Origin: Oceanicaulis sp052055585
GTDB lineage: Bacteria; Pseudomonadota; Alphaproteobacteria; Caulobacterales; Maricaulaceae
Length of the DNA stretch: 64,000 bases
Direction of reading: 5' to 3'
NCBI RefSeq assembly: GCF_052055585.1
Contig: NZ_CP170485.1
Coordinates: 124,001-188,000 of the forward strand
The position numbers and the translations under genes are program-made. The stretch's first letter is position 1. The number at the start of each line of letters is the position of its first letter. The notes under the pieces were generated by a model. That model was given only the letters and a program-made list of their open reading frames with translations. It ran no database searches and was not told the origin of the DNA. Shown one piece after another: positions 1 through 8,781 of the stretch.

Positions 1-620
1 GGCGAACCTGAAATCCAAGGCGAAACACGTGTATGCCTACCCAAGGTAAAAGGTGAAATGCCGTCGTGCCGAATATCAGCCAACCCAGGCGCAAGTATAG
101 GAAATTCGGGCTCAAGATAACTGCACCCACCAGTCACATGGTTGTTCGATAAGCCGAAGATCTTGCCGTCGGCCCCATTAACTAGACAGCCGAGAGTCCC
201 TGCGGCTAGTTCGTTAGCTGCCGATATCGACCCGCCACAGGTAAACTTCGAATTGGGATCGATAAGGTAGTGGCCATTCGGGCTAGGGGTGGATGAAGGC
301 GACTTTACGCTTGGCGGCATCGCTTTGATATAACTGATCGGGAAGCCCTCTTCGGTCTCCCTGGGAAGTGCTTCAAGAGCTGCTTTTGTCAGTTTTCGAT
401 GCGTGCAGACCACAATCTTGCTATCTGCGCGGTTCACAAAAACCATATTTATACGGCTTTTCACCAAAGCATCTGATGCGGCCCGCGCTCGGTCATTGTC
501 GAATAGCTCTTCAAGATCAGCTGGATCGTTGTCCAGCTCATCTTCAGGCAATGTATAGGTTAATACACCTGTCTTGGCAGCCCAAATCCGGAAACGCTCC
601 GCAGCTTCAATAAGTTCCAT
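1..620 (-). CDS. Trypsin-like peptidase-domain protein, C-terminus beyond the left edge
   Basis: An open frame without stops runs from an ATG at 620 to the window edge and gives 206 residues of an incomplete protein. A GGAG ribosome site lies 6 bases before the ATG. The N-terminal 110 residues are acidic and unrecognised. Around residues 135-160 the protein reads GTLGCLVNGADGKIFGLSNN followed by HV. This matches the strand and catalytic-His segment of chymotrypsin-fold bacterial peptidases ('LSNNHV'). A proline-rich segment follows (ILAPGLADI), also usual in that group. The Asp and Ser of the triad would lie outside the window, so activity cannot be judged. It is divergent from the recombinase gene. 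Trypsin-like domains are common effectors in defence islands, but a role here is only inferred. Confidence 0.7.
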   Translation of the reverse strand, partial: MELIEAAERFRIWAAKTGVLTYTLPEDELDNDPADLEELFDNDRARAASDALVKSRINMVFVNRADSKIVVCTHRKLTKAALEALPRETEEGFPISYIKAMPPSVKSPSSTPSPNGHYLIDPNSKFTCGGSISAANELAAGTLGCLVNGADGKIFGLSNNHVTGGCSYLEPEFPILAPGLADIRHDGISPFTLGRHTRVSPWISGS

Positions 621-875
621 ATAATTCTCCAAAAAATGAAGCCCACACGTTAGGTGAGCATTTATCGTTTCTTTTGGCAACTTATGGAGTCCGCATACTC
701 GCTCGTTAGGCGCAATAGCCCTCATTAGTGTTTATTGAAATCGGTCGTTTTTGAGAGCCTATGCGGCGCGCGATAAGTCTGTCGTAAACCGCTGCAGTTA
801 TATCTCAAAACTGTTTCTCGAATCATGCTCTCTCGTTTATCCTGATTGCAGGGTTTTTGAGAAGGCGAGAGAGCA
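621..875. promoter_or_regulatory. AT-richer divergent intergenic region
   Basis: This 255-base gap separates the leftward peptidase-like gene from the rightward recombinase gene, so it must hold both promoters. Serine recombinases often have their crossover or res sites next to the gene, but I could not identify a convincing pair of inverted recombinase half-sites here. Confidence 0.4.
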
Positions 876-1442
876 ATGATGGTTGGGTACGCAAGGGTTT
901 CGACGCAGGAGCAGGACGCCGAGTTGCAACGCGTTGCACTGCGGGAGGCTGGGTGCGGGAAAATTTTCGAGGAGACTGCTTCCGGCGCGCAGCGAGACCG
1001 GCCTCAGCTCGCCGCTGCCCTCAACTACATGCGCGAAGGCGATACTCTTGTGGTTTGGAAGCTGGATAGGCTCGCAAGATCGCTAAAGCAGCTAATCGAG
1101 ACCGTCGAGCGGCTGGATGACTGCCAGGTTGGTTTCCGTAGTCTGACGGAGAGTATAGATACGACAACCCCCGGGGGGAGGTTGATATTCCATATCTTCG
1201 GCGCACTCGCCGAGTTTGAACGCTCAATGATCAGAGAGCGGACGATGGCTGGTCTTGCCGTTGCGAAAGCCAATGGGCGTGTAGGTGGTAGACCGAAGGC
1301 GCTCAGTGATGCGGATGTTCGAGCCGCGTCAGCATTGCTATCCGATCCCTCAATCACAGTAGCCGATGTCGCGAAGCGCCTAGGTGTCGCGCCGGCTACG
1401 CTCTATCGGTATCTACCTGGTGGGCGCTCCGCGGCCTCCTAG
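876..1442 (+). CDS. Serine recombinase (resolvase/invertase family)
   Basis: The 188-residue product is the usual length of a small resolvase or DNA invertase. The N-terminus reads GYARVSTQEQD, which contains the catalytic serine. It is followed by the conserved KLDRLARS segment and by GRLIFHIFGALAEFERSMIRER, the dimerisation and E-helix signature. A C-terminal helix-turn-helix (about residues 150-182, SITVADVAKRLGVAPATLYRYL) binds DNA. A purine-rich ribosome site (GGCGAGAGAG) precedes the ATG. Members catalyse site-specific resolution or inversion through a serine-DNA intermediate. Its position at the edge of a low-GC segment next to restriction genes points to a mobile element, and it may be responsible for cassette movement. 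Which event it catalyses cannot be told from sequence. Confidence 0.93.
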   Translation: MMVGYARVSTQEQDAELQRVALREAGCGKIFEETASGAQRDRPQLAAALNYMREGDTLVVWKLDRLARSLKQLIETVERLDDCQVGFRSLTESIDTTTPGGRLIFHIFGALAEFERSMIRERTMAGLAVAKANGRVGGRPKALSDADVRAASALLSDPSITVADVAKRLGVAPATLYRYLPGGRSAAS

Positions 1443-1457
1443 ACTTGAGGCCTTCAA

Positions 1458-2861
1458 TTGACACTCTCTAACTCATCATCATCTGGTCCAGTCAGTGTAC
1501 GAGAACGAAACCGTGAAGGCATCCGTCATGTCTTCAGTGAAAGGGCCCCTTCTGCGCAGGAGGCCAGGGTTGATAGGCTTGAGATCCAAGTAGTTGCGCG
1601 TCTGACGGGTTCTAGGGAGGCGATTAATCAGTACGTCGAGTTCTTAAATGATGAGGCCGAGGCAGACGCTATTGGCGGAATGCAAGAAAAGCTACTGACG
1701 CAATTTGGGAGGCAACCTAGCAAGAGGAGCGCACGAATTCGGAATGGATGCTGGAGTATCAACGATAGCGTCCATTTAACGGTCACAACTCGAGGGGGCT
1801 GGCTTATCCTGCGCCTACAACTCAATCCCACTCGTACTGCGCAGCACGCGCTGGCCGCAACTGGGTACGAAGATCTCCATGAACTTGACGTTCGTGAGTT
1901 CTTCCGCATCCGCCCTGAGGTGCTTGAAGAAACGAGCAGGCAAACCCTTACACGAACTGACAATGCTCTGACTTCCACGGATAGGCTCGGGGGTATTGTG
2001 TCGAATGTCCGCTTTGAGCGCTGGCAGAGGTATCTCGAAGTTTATGAGAGCAAGCTGATCGAGTTTCTTCACGCGACCTTCCTCCCTTCCGAGTTGGGAT
2101 TTGCGCCTGGTGACCGTAGCGGAACTGGAATTGTTGAAGCCGGTCCGGTTGGTGTCTCCTTTAACTGGGCTGAGCTTACCGTCAATCAGGCGGAGATATA
2201 TTGGGAGCGTGTTGAGTCTTCCGCGCTCGGTTTCGTACGCCAGCTTGGCGGGCGCCTGTTTGATGCGACTCCGGCTTCGCAGGTTCGAAGATACCCGAAT
2301 TCAGAGCCCGACAGGATGGCCAGGGAAGGCGATAGTATCGTTGTCACAGTCCCTCAGAGAACCGGGCTTGATCTCGTAATTTACGCCAAAATGCACGATC
2401 GCATCCGATTTGAAATGCGGTATCAGAAAAACATTAGCCAGACTCTGAGGCGCCGACCGAGTACGACGAGTGAGAGTCCACTGTTACCTTGGCTCGAGCA
2501 ACTTCAAGCCCATGCCAGCCAAGCGCTACAGTGGGACGGTATTCGAGCCTTGATGCCTCACGGACAATCCAGCGACCCTGTCGTCTTGCTTGTGTCGTTG
2601 GCAGACAAAGTGCGCGTAGCTTGCCAGGAAGTTGGCAGAAGTCAGGATTACGCGACGGTTCTCAATTATCTTTTAGAGTCCGCAGGCATGTCGGAAGGTG
2701 GGGAAATTGACCCCGAGGGAAGTCTAATTAGAGCTTTGGCGTCGAGAAATGTGCTTTTCCGGGCGAGAGTTCGAAATCGTAGCCGCGGCCAGCCTAAGAG
2801 ATGGATGTTGCATCCAATGTTCACGCTTTTGCGTGAGCGGTTGAGCGGGGAGTCTGGCTGA
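1458..2861 (+). CDS. Unrecognised 467-residue protein with a possible C-terminal winged helix
   Basis: I do not recognise this family. The reading frame has no ATG before codon 74. The best start is TTG at 1458, which has GAGG 7 bases upstream and lies 15 bases after the recombinase stop, so the two genes are probably co-transcribed. No membrane segments or signal peptide are visible. The segment near residues 300-325 (DLVIYAKMHDRIRFEMRY) weakly recalls strands in replication initiators or phage relaxase-like proteins, which is not enough for a call. The last 60 residues (ALASRNVLFRARVRNRSRGQ, then RWMLHP) look like a winged helix with a basic wing. A DNA-binding accessory function of the mobile element is plausible but inferred. 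GC is about 50 percent, clearly below the rest of the window. Confidence 0.6.
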   Translation: MTLSNSSSSGPVSVRERNREGIRHVFSERAPSAQEARVDRLEIQVVARLTGSREAINQYVEFLNDEAEADAIGGMQEKLLTQFGRQPSKRSARIRNGCWSINDSVHLTVTTRGGWLILRLQLNPTRTAQHALAATGYEDLHELDVREFFRIRPEVLEETSRQTLTRTDNALTSTDRLGGIVSNVRFERWQRYLEVYESKLIEFLHATFLPSELGFAPGDRSGTGIVEAGPVGVSFNWAELTVNQAEIYWERVESSALGFVRQLGGRLFDATPASQVRRYPNSEPDRMAREGDSIVVTVPQRTGLDLVIYAKMHDRIRFEMRYQKNISQTLRRRPSTTSESPLLPWLEQLQAHASQALQWDGIRALMPHGQSSDPVVLLVSLADKVRVACQEVGRSQDYATVLNYLLESAGMSEGGEIDPEGSLIRALASRNVLFRARVRNRSRGQPKRWMLHPMFTLLRERLSGESG

Positions 2862-2921
2862 GTGGTGCGCGGCTGACAGCGAGTGGATCGATTCGCTAGG
2901 CAGACAAGCCAAGTCAAAATA

Positions 2922-2938
2922 TTGCAACTGGGTTGCAA
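2922..2938. repeat. Palindromic repeat, left copy beside the restriction operon
   Basis: TTGCAAC-TGG-GTTGCAA is a perfect 7-base inverted repeat with a 3-base loop. It lies 13 bases beyond the stop of the HNH gene. A nearly identical copy lies at 12384-12401 on the other side of the operon. It could be an attachment-like boundary or a weak hairpin terminator. Confidence 0.6.
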
Positions 2939-2951
2939 AATTCGACGTGCT

Positions 2952-4031
2952 TCAGTGCGCAAGCGCGCTATCGAAAAGCCCTAAAAGAAACAGCTCGAAA
3001 TCTTGCTCGGGGCCGTCTGTATTGAGCTGCTCCAACAAGAACTCCCAGAACGCCACCTTAGCAGCTCCATAAACCTCGTGTTGATCGTCTTGCGCAGCTT
3101 CAAGGCTCCGTTCGAGCCACTGGATCAATTCCGCTTTGTTTCTCGGCCTAACCCCGAGCCTATTGGAAACCTTTGCTGCGTTTTCTAGCCACCGATTGGC
3201 CTTTGGCGAGATTACGTCCTCGCGTAACCGACGTTTGATATCCCATACGGCGTCCCAGGTGTTGGCTTGGTCTCCGCCACTAAGTGTGATTTGCCAGTCT
3301 GGTGCTGCTGCATCCACGGCCGCCGGAAATCGCGAGCCTGCAAGTGAAATCTCGCTGGCTACCGGCCCAAAGGGATCGAACGCCGGTCGAAGCCTGCCGT
3401 CAGCTTTTCGAATTATGTCCTGCGCCTTCTTGAAGCGTGAGTTGCAGGTGCTGCCCATCGGCACGAGATTGTGAAGGTTGGAACCAGCGAGCGGGTAGAG
3501 CGAAATTGGAATGTAGTGATCCAGGTCCTGATTGGGGGCGTTCTCGTCCTCTGAAAGTATCCGCGGGATAGTCATGATCTCCGTTCCGCAGAACGGACAA
3601 ACAGGAACAGGCATCGAGTCAAAAATTGCCTGATAGTGGCTCTGCCTGACGTCGAGAGAACCAATGAGGTTGAACCCTGCCTTAAAATATTCGATGAACG
3701 GTTTTCTAACCGCCTCCGGAAATTCTGAGACAAGCGGGCAAGCAGTCATTCCATTCAATACGGCAGGGATGTTGTTTTGGGCAACAATAGCGTCTCGAAG
3801 CGTTGAGCGTTCAGCTTCCGAGATCTCGCTCAGAGGTCTGATTAGGTCAGCACGCGTATCCCTTATGCTCAGCCGACGAACAAGGTTCGGCCTTCCAACT
3901 GGGACACAGTCTTTCCACTCTGCTGGTTCATTTCCCGCATCTATTGCATCCAGCAGCTCGGTTAGCATGTCGACCAGCCACTCATGAACCCAGTTCTCGG
4001 GTATCGCTGCGCCTTGATATGTGTACAGCAT
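2952..4031 (-). CDS. HNH endonuclease, partner of the upstream AAA ATPase (PtuB-like)
   Basis: The 359-residue protein has a treble-clef HNH core. CPFC at 145-148 supplies two zinc-binding cysteines. LDHYIP at about 170-175 carries the catalytic Asp-His, and NLVPMGSTCNSRFKK at 188-202 carries the HNH asparagine and a further cysteine. The flanking N-terminal 140 and C-terminal 150 residues are helical and unrecognised. The gene starts 3 bases after the ATPase stop without a clear ribosome site, so it is probably translated by coupling. HNH proteins paired with an ABC-type ATPase form the Septu defence system (PtuA/PtuB), and such pairs are known inside type I restriction loci. By analogy the nuclease cleaves invader nucleic acid under control of the ATPase. 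The protein is longer than typical PtuB, so exact system membership is uncertain. Confidence 0.82.
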   Translation of the reverse strand: MLYTYQGAAIPENWVHEWLVDMLTELLDAIDAGNEPAEWKDCVPVGRPNLVRRLSIRDTRADLIRPLSEISEAERSTLRDAIVAQNNIPAVLNGMTACPLVSEFPEAVRKPFIEYFKAGFNLIGSLDVRQSHYQAIFDSMPVPVCPFCGTEIMTIPRILSEDENAPNQDLDHYIPISLYPLAGSNLHNLVPMGSTCNSRFKKAQDIIRKADGRLRPAFDPFGPVASEISLAGSRFPAAVDAAAPDWQITLSGGDQANTWDAVWDIKRRLREDVISPKANRWLENAAKVSNRLGVRPRNKAELIQWLERSLEAAQDDQHEVYGAAKVAFWEFLLEQLNTDGPEQDFELFLLGLFDSALAH

Positions 4032-4034
4032 CGG

Positions 4035-5603
4035 TTAGCCCGGAACGTCTTTGATCATGCGGCGCAGGCGGTCCGCTAGCAAAGATTTTTCGACCGAAGG
4101 CCCGAGGTTCTTGAGCTCGTTCCGTATCAGCTCAATGTCATCTGTCTTCATGAGCTCATCGATGGTCGACATCGCAAGCTTCGAGATGGGCGGCTCGACG
4201 CCGAAGCAGCTCTCCAGAATTGTATCATAGGTGGCGCCGAAGGTCTGAACATCCGGGTTTTTGACCTCGATCTTGCCATCCTCATCTTTCCTGAAGATCA
4301 GCACCTGTTCGCGATCCATGTCCGACGGCACGAAGGGGGCGTGCGAGGTGATCAGAACTTCCTGGTCTTTCCGGTCTGGGAGGAGGTCGAGCACGCTGCT
4401 CACAAACTTCACTCGCCAGCGGGGGTTAAGATGGCTCTCTGGTTCATCGAGCAGGAACAGGGCGGATTGACTGCGCACGATGCCGAGGATCCCGAATATC
4501 TGAGCTTGCTGATGCTCACCGTCTGAGAGGGAGACGTAGTCGACTTCGAGCTTCTGATCAGCTTTGGCGGCCTGAAACCGAACACGCTCGAATTGGAAGA
4601 CCTTCTGCTCGTCCTGGGGTTCCGGAAGCCGTGTCGCGTAACGCCGCTCCTTGGCGCTCTTTTTGATCCGTGTCCTAGCGGCTTTCGGGATTGCAAGATC
4701 ATTGAGCATGCCGAGCGCTCGGATTGCGATATAGAGGGTCAAAGCATCAACGAAGAAATGAGAGGCGGCTGTTCGCGTCGCCTCGGAGACAAAAAAGTCA
4801 AATGTGTATGTGTCAGTGGACGCGACGTAGTCCCAACACGTCGCCGTCCGTTTCAGCCCGAGAATATGTCGCTCGAGCTCATCGGTTAGCTTAATCCGCG
4901 TTGTTGCCGGTCCATTAAGACGGACCGTGCATCGAAATGAGGTGATCTGGTCCAGGCAAGCGTGCTCAATCGTTTTGCGGCGTATTTCAGGTTCGCCAAG
5001 CAGCTGCGTCGCGACCAGGACTTCCAGATGGCTGGCATAGTCCACCATCAGAAGCTTGTTAAGCAACACCGTGTCGATCAGGCTGTCCGGGTATAACGCC
5101 GCTGTCGCGACATCTGCCGCATAGCCGGACCGGCTGATCAGGAAGGGCAGGCTGAGCGTTTCGTTGTCCCCAGAGGAATAGCCCACAATGAATGAAGGTA
5201 GGAGACGGGACGTCGCGGAGGCCGACCAGTCGAGCATTTCATATTCATCGCCGGTCCAACGGGCGACGGTGAAATCAAATTTCTTCCCCTTTTTGCCGCG
5301 TGAGAGCCGAACCTTTTCCCAATCGGCCTCCCCAGGAGGCCGAATAAAATAGTCGAGCCGGAAGAGCGTGTCTTCGTTCGCGGCGTCTCGTTCAATTTTT
5401 GGATTATGTTCATGCCAGGCGAGCTGGAAGATTTCGGCGATCAGCTGAATTAGTTGCGATTTGCCTGACCCATTTGGCCCAATCAGGCATAAAGGCGCTA
5501 TAGGAGAGTTGCTGTCGCGCCGGTCCCCAAAGTCAATCTTCAGCCCATCCAGCAGTCCGCCGCAGCTTCTTGCTTCGATGATATTTAAATAGCTGAGCCG
5601 CAC
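4035..5603 (-). CDS. Restriction-system-associated AAA/ABC-type ATPase (PtuA-like)
   Basis: The 522-residue protein begins with GTG two bases after the hsdS stop, with AAGAAGG just upstream, so it belongs to the restriction operon. The ATP-binding cassette is split. Walker A is GPNGSGKS at 42-49, the ABC signature is LSDGEHQQ at 359-366, Walker B is LFLLDEPESH at 382-391, and a switch histidine is in ITSHAPF at 418-424. The roughly 300-residue insert between Walker A and the signature is typical of OLD/PtuA-like SMC-type ATPases rather than transporters, and no membrane segments are present. In Septu, PtuA forms a scaffold that holds PtuB, and nucleotide state controls the nuclease. No TOPRIM domain is visible, which argues against an OLD nuclease. 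The coupling to hsdS and to the HNH gene suggests one co-regulated defence module. Confidence 0.85.
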   Translation of the reverse strand: MRLSYLNIIEARSCGGLLDGLKIDFGDRRDSNSPIAPLCLIGPNGSGKSQLIQLIAEIFQLAWHEHNPKIERDAANEDTLFRLDYFIRPPGEADWEKVRLSRGKKGKKFDFTVARWTGDEYEMLDWSASATSRLLPSFIVGYSSGDNETLSLPFLISRSGYAADVATAALYPDSLIDTVLLNKLLMVDYASHLEVLVATQLLGEPEIRRKTIEHACLDQITSFRCTVRLNGPATTRIKLTDELERHILGLKRTATCWDYVASTDTYTFDFFVSEATRTAASHFFVDALTLYIAIRALGMLNDLAIPKAARTRIKKSAKERRYATRLPEPQDEQKVFQFERVRFQAAKADQKLEVDYVSLSDGEHQQAQIFGILGIVRSQSALFLLDEPESHLNPRWRVKFVSSVLDLLPDRKDQEVLITSHAPFVPSDMDREQVLIFRKDEDGKIEVKNPDVQTFGATYDTILESCFGVEPPISKLAMSTIDELMKTDDIELIRNELKNLGPSVEKSLLADRLRRMIKDVPG

Positions 5604-5605
5604 GA

Positions 5606-7156
5606 TCAGGCCTTCTTCAACTTTATGATTTGATCGTCTTCATCAAATTCTTGCCGGAGCCTCGGAGGGTCCGACGTCAGCAGCTCAAAGATCGCGTCTT
5701 TTTGAGCTTCGTATGTGCCGGGAAAGACCTCCCTAATATCTTCAAAAGTCCGCCCTGACTCAGGCCAGGTTTCCAACGCGTCAGCTATTTTTTGGATGGG
5801 GCTCACCTTGGTCTTGCCTCCCTGGCGCCGCTGGCGGGGCTTCTTCGGAGCGCTCTTGCGAGCTGCTTTGATGCGGGCGAGGAGCTCCGCTGCGGGTTCG
5901 TCGGCAGGGTCTTGCGGAACTAGGGCTCCGCTGAATGCTTTCGACAAAATTTGCTGGTCGATGCGGTCGAGTGCTGTTGCTGAACCACGGACCTCTTGGA
6001 CAACTTGATCGATATGGCGGAGTGCGGCTTCAATCCGCGCTATTGCGACGTTCTGGGTGGAAATTGGAGCCAAAGGAATGGCATAGCTCTTCAATTGCTT
6101 GAGATTGATACGGGGCCTGGTCGCGCCATGGACCGAGCCGCTTAGCGCGTCGTAAGCCTTGGTGCTCCCAAGTGCGAACATGATGTATCTAGGAAGGGCG
6201 ATTGCGCGATTTAACCTGATTGCGAAACAGTCGGCTTTGTTAAGTGCTTGCCCGTCGAGGTCAGCCGGCAGTCGACACACGCGGATATTGTCTGAAATGA
6301 ACGAGGAAAAAAGAATGTCATCCGCCTTTAAGTGGTGTCGCTCGAGACTGAGAAACTTCTCTTTTGAGATAAACGTTTCCTTCGAGCCTATGAACGCGAA
6401 GTGCCCGATGTTCTCTAGCCTGATTACCCGCTTTCCGGCTTCGACATAGTCCGCAGATTTGAGGTTGGACCCGAAAGGGCCGTCGAACGTGGATGCAGCA
6501 ATTTCCTCGATAGAATGCTCGCTCTGAGCCGCCTTTTCAGCTCTACTAATCTCCGTGTCGATAACCGCCGCCTTATACCGCTCTACCAGGGCTTCGATTT
6601 TGGTGAGTTCGGTGCGGGCGCGAGCGGATTTGGCGGTCAGGCTGTCGATCTTCGCGACGATGCGTTTTTGTTCTGGAGCTGGGGGTAGAGGGATCACAGT
6701 TTCCTGGATCGCGCCTTTACCAAGTTCAACTTGATTGGTGCTTCCGGACTGCATTTCCTCGATGCGGGACTGTACCGCAGGCGAGCGAATATAGTTGAAC
6801 ACATAGCCTGGTTCAATCTCACCAGCGGATCGCACAACGGTGACATGACTATCTACCACCGCCCGGTTTGAGGTCTCCAATCCGGTGTAGAGACAAGCTC
6901 GTCCAATTGTTCCTGTGCCGGTCGAGTTCCAAAGAATGTCACCCTCAACGAGGAAGCGTTCTTCGCCCCACTTGTCCCATTGATCTGGATGCACGAATTT
7001 GAGCGCGGCTTCATCAATGCCCCACCACCTAACAGCCTTTTGGTTGATGACCGGAAGGTCACTCTTATCGGTGTACTTGGGGGACTTGCCGCGCTGAATG
7101 TAGCTCGAAATCGCGTTAAGGGTGGTCTCTGCCCACCCCTCTGGAAGATCACTCAT
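5606..7156 (-). CDS. hsdS: Type I restriction enzyme specificity subunit HsdS
   Basis: The 516-residue protein recognises the target DNA for the HsdRMS complex. Two target-recognition domains are visible. The first (about 1-170) begins LPEGWAETTLNAISSYIQRG and ends in QKRIVAKIDSLTAKSARARTEL, a conserved spacer helix. The second (about 205-400) ends in the matching helix QNVAIARIEAALRHIDQVVQ. The sequence QQILSKAFSGALVPQDP is the usual C-terminal motif. An extra tail of about 95 residues follows, basic then winged-helix-like (FEDIREVFPGTYEAQKDAIF). The start overlaps the hsdM stop as ATGA, showing coupling. Specificity cannot be read from sequence. Confidence 0.95.
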   Translation of the reverse strand: MSDLPEGWAETTLNAISSYIQRGKSPKYTDKSDLPVINQKAVRWWGIDEAALKFVHPDQWDKWGEERFLVEGDILWNSTGTGTIGRACLYTGLETSNRAVVDSHVTVVRSAGEIEPGYVFNYIRSPAVQSRIEEMQSGSTNQVELGKGAIQETVIPLPPAPEQKRIVAKIDSLTAKSARARTELTKIEALVERYKAAVIDTEISRAEKAAQSEHSIEEIAASTFDGPFGSNLKSADYVEAGKRVIRLENIGHFAFIGSKETFISKEKFLSLERHHLKADDILFSSFISDNIRVCRLPADLDGQALNKADCFAIRLNRAIALPRYIMFALGSTKAYDALSGSVHGATRPRINLKQLKSYAIPLAPISTQNVAIARIEAALRHIDQVVQEVRGSATALDRIDQQILSKAFSGALVPQDPADEPAAELLARIKAARKSAPKKPRQRRQGGKTKVSPIQKIADALETWPESGRTFEDIREVFPGTYEAQKDAIFELLTSDPPRLRQEFDEDDQIIKLKKA

Positions 7157-8748
7157 CCTGCCACCTCATCGGCGGCGAGCTCGTCCTGTAGCGCTTCAAT
7201 CTCCATCATGGCCGCCCGCAGGTGGCCCATGATCGCATCAGCGATCTCATCGGGTTCGGTCAGCCCATCTTCTGGCGTATCGCTGTCTTCACGCAGCCAG
7301 GTGATGTCCAGGCTGTCGCCTCGGGCGGTAATGTCTTCGCGAGAGAATTTGCGGAAGCGACCCTCTTCCCCTTCGTCGGGGCCATGCTGGCGACCGTTCG
7401 GGTCGGCTCCGTAGGCTTTCTCGAAGTCCTTCAGATGCTGACGGGTGATCGGGTTGGTCTTGCCGAATTGCGGCATGTTGGTGCGCATGTCGTAGACCGC
7501 CACTTCGGTCGTCGCATCGACCTTGCGGCTGGCGTCGTCATCGCTGGCGCGTTCCAGGAAGATCACATTCGTCTTCACGCCCTGGGCGTAAAAGATGCCG
7601 GTCGGCAGGCGCAGGATGGTGTGGACGCGGCACCAATTCATCATGCGCTTACGAAGGGCGAGGCCGCGGCCACCCTCGAACAGGACATTGTCCGGAATGA
7701 CGATGGCTGCGCGTCCGCCTGGGTTAAGCGAGCGGATGCAATGCTCGACGAAGGGCAGCTGGTAGGATGACATGCCGGCCGTATCCACCAGGTCTTCCCG
7801 GGTCGGTGCGCCGCCAGACGGACCGAAAGGCGGATTGGTGAGGATCAAATCGGTTTTGGGAAGCGATTGCCCCCTCGGGCTCAACGTGTCCGCCAAGTTC
7901 ACATGCTCGGGCTCCAGTCCGTGCAGGAAGAGGTTCATGAGAAGAAGGCGGAAAGTGTCCGGGACGTTTTCCAGCCCGTGAAAGGCCTTTTCGCGTTGGA
8001 ATTTCTGGTTCGTCTCGGACAGGTCAAAATACTCGTCAGTCTTGGCTTTCATGTAGCGGTCGGCGGCGATCAGAAAGCCGCCGGTTCCAGTCGCCGGGTC
8101 TTGGATGATTTCGCCCGGTTGGGGCTGCATCAGATCGACGAGGCATTCAATTAAGACTCGTGGCGTGAAGTACTGACCGGCCCCGCGTTTGGTCTCCTCG
8201 GCGTTCTTCTGGAGGAGGCCCTCGTAGAGATCCCCGAACTGGTCGCGCTCTTCGGAGAACCAGTGGAGCTTGTCGATGGCGTCGACGAGTTCTTTCAGAT
8301 TCGCGGGCTCACGTAGGAAGGTGGAGGCGTTGGCGAAGATCAGCTGGACGATGCGTGGCAGAGGTTCTGCAGCGGCGTAAGCTTCCACTTTTAACTTGCG
8401 CGCCTTGGCCTGATCTTCAGATTCTTCGCCTTCAGGCGTGGCCGGAAGCGGGACAATGACGCCCTTGGCGTCGATCCGCACTTCAGGGTTGCCAAGCGTT
8501 GTCAGTGTGTCCCGGTAGCGCTGGAGGCGTTGAACGCCCTCTAGCTGCTTTAGGACCGACCACTGATAATCAGCCGGGAGCATCGGTCCTTTGCGCGTCT
8601 TGTCGAGAAGGGTAGCTCCGCGCTCCTCGACCATTTTCAGGAACAGAAGATACGTCAGCTCAGTGACGTACTGCTGATATGTGATCCCATCTTTTCGGAG
8701 GATCGTGCAAAGCCGCCAAAGCTTCTGAACGATATTGTTTGCGTTCAT
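7153..8748 (-). CDS. hsdM: Type I restriction enzyme methyltransferase subunit HsdM
   Basis: The 531-residue protein is an N6-adenine DNA methyltransferase. An N-terminal helical HsdM domain (about 5-155) precedes the catalytic domain. The AdoMet-binding motif I is DPATGTGGF at 217-225 and the catalytic motif IV is NPPF at 305-308. The conserved AGQYFTPR lies at about 190-197. It methylates the self site chosen by HsdS and is needed for restriction by HsdR. A strong ribosome site (GGGGAG) lies 7 bases before the ATG, 33 bases after the hsdR stop. Length and motifs are complete, so the system looks functional. Confidence 0.97.
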   Translation of the reverse strand: MNANNIVQKLWRLCTILRKDGITYQQYVTELTYLLFLKMVEERGATLLDKTRKGPMLPADYQWSVLKQLEGVQRLQRYRDTLTTLGNPEVRIDAKGVIVPLPATPEGEESEDQAKARKLKVEAYAAAEPLPRIVQLIFANASTFLREPANLKELVDAIDKLHWFSEERDQFGDLYEGLLQKNAEETKRGAGQYFTPRVLIECLVDLMQPQPGEIIQDPATGTGGFLIAADRYMKAKTDEYFDLSETNQKFQREKAFHGLENVPDTFRLLLMNLFLHGLEPEHVNLADTLSPRGQSLPKTDLILTNPPFGPSGGAPTREDLVDTAGMSSYQLPFVEHCIRSLNPGGRAAIVIPDNVLFEGGRGLALRKRMMNWCRVHTILRLPTGIFYAQGVKTNVIFLERASDDDASRKVDATTEVAVYDMRTNMPQFGKTNPITRQHLKDFEKAYGADPNGRQHGPDEGEEGRFRKFSREDITARGDSLDITWLREDSDTPEDGLTEPDEIADAIMGHLRAAMMEIEALQDELAADEVAG

Positions 8749-8781
8749 GTCTTTTCTCCCCGATGCGTCCAGAAACCAGTC

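Noticed and set aside
4035..5603. The ATPase as an OLD-family nuclease
   Set aside because: No TOPRIM domain follows the ATPase core, and an HNH nuclease is encoded separately next to it, which fits a PtuA-type protein better.
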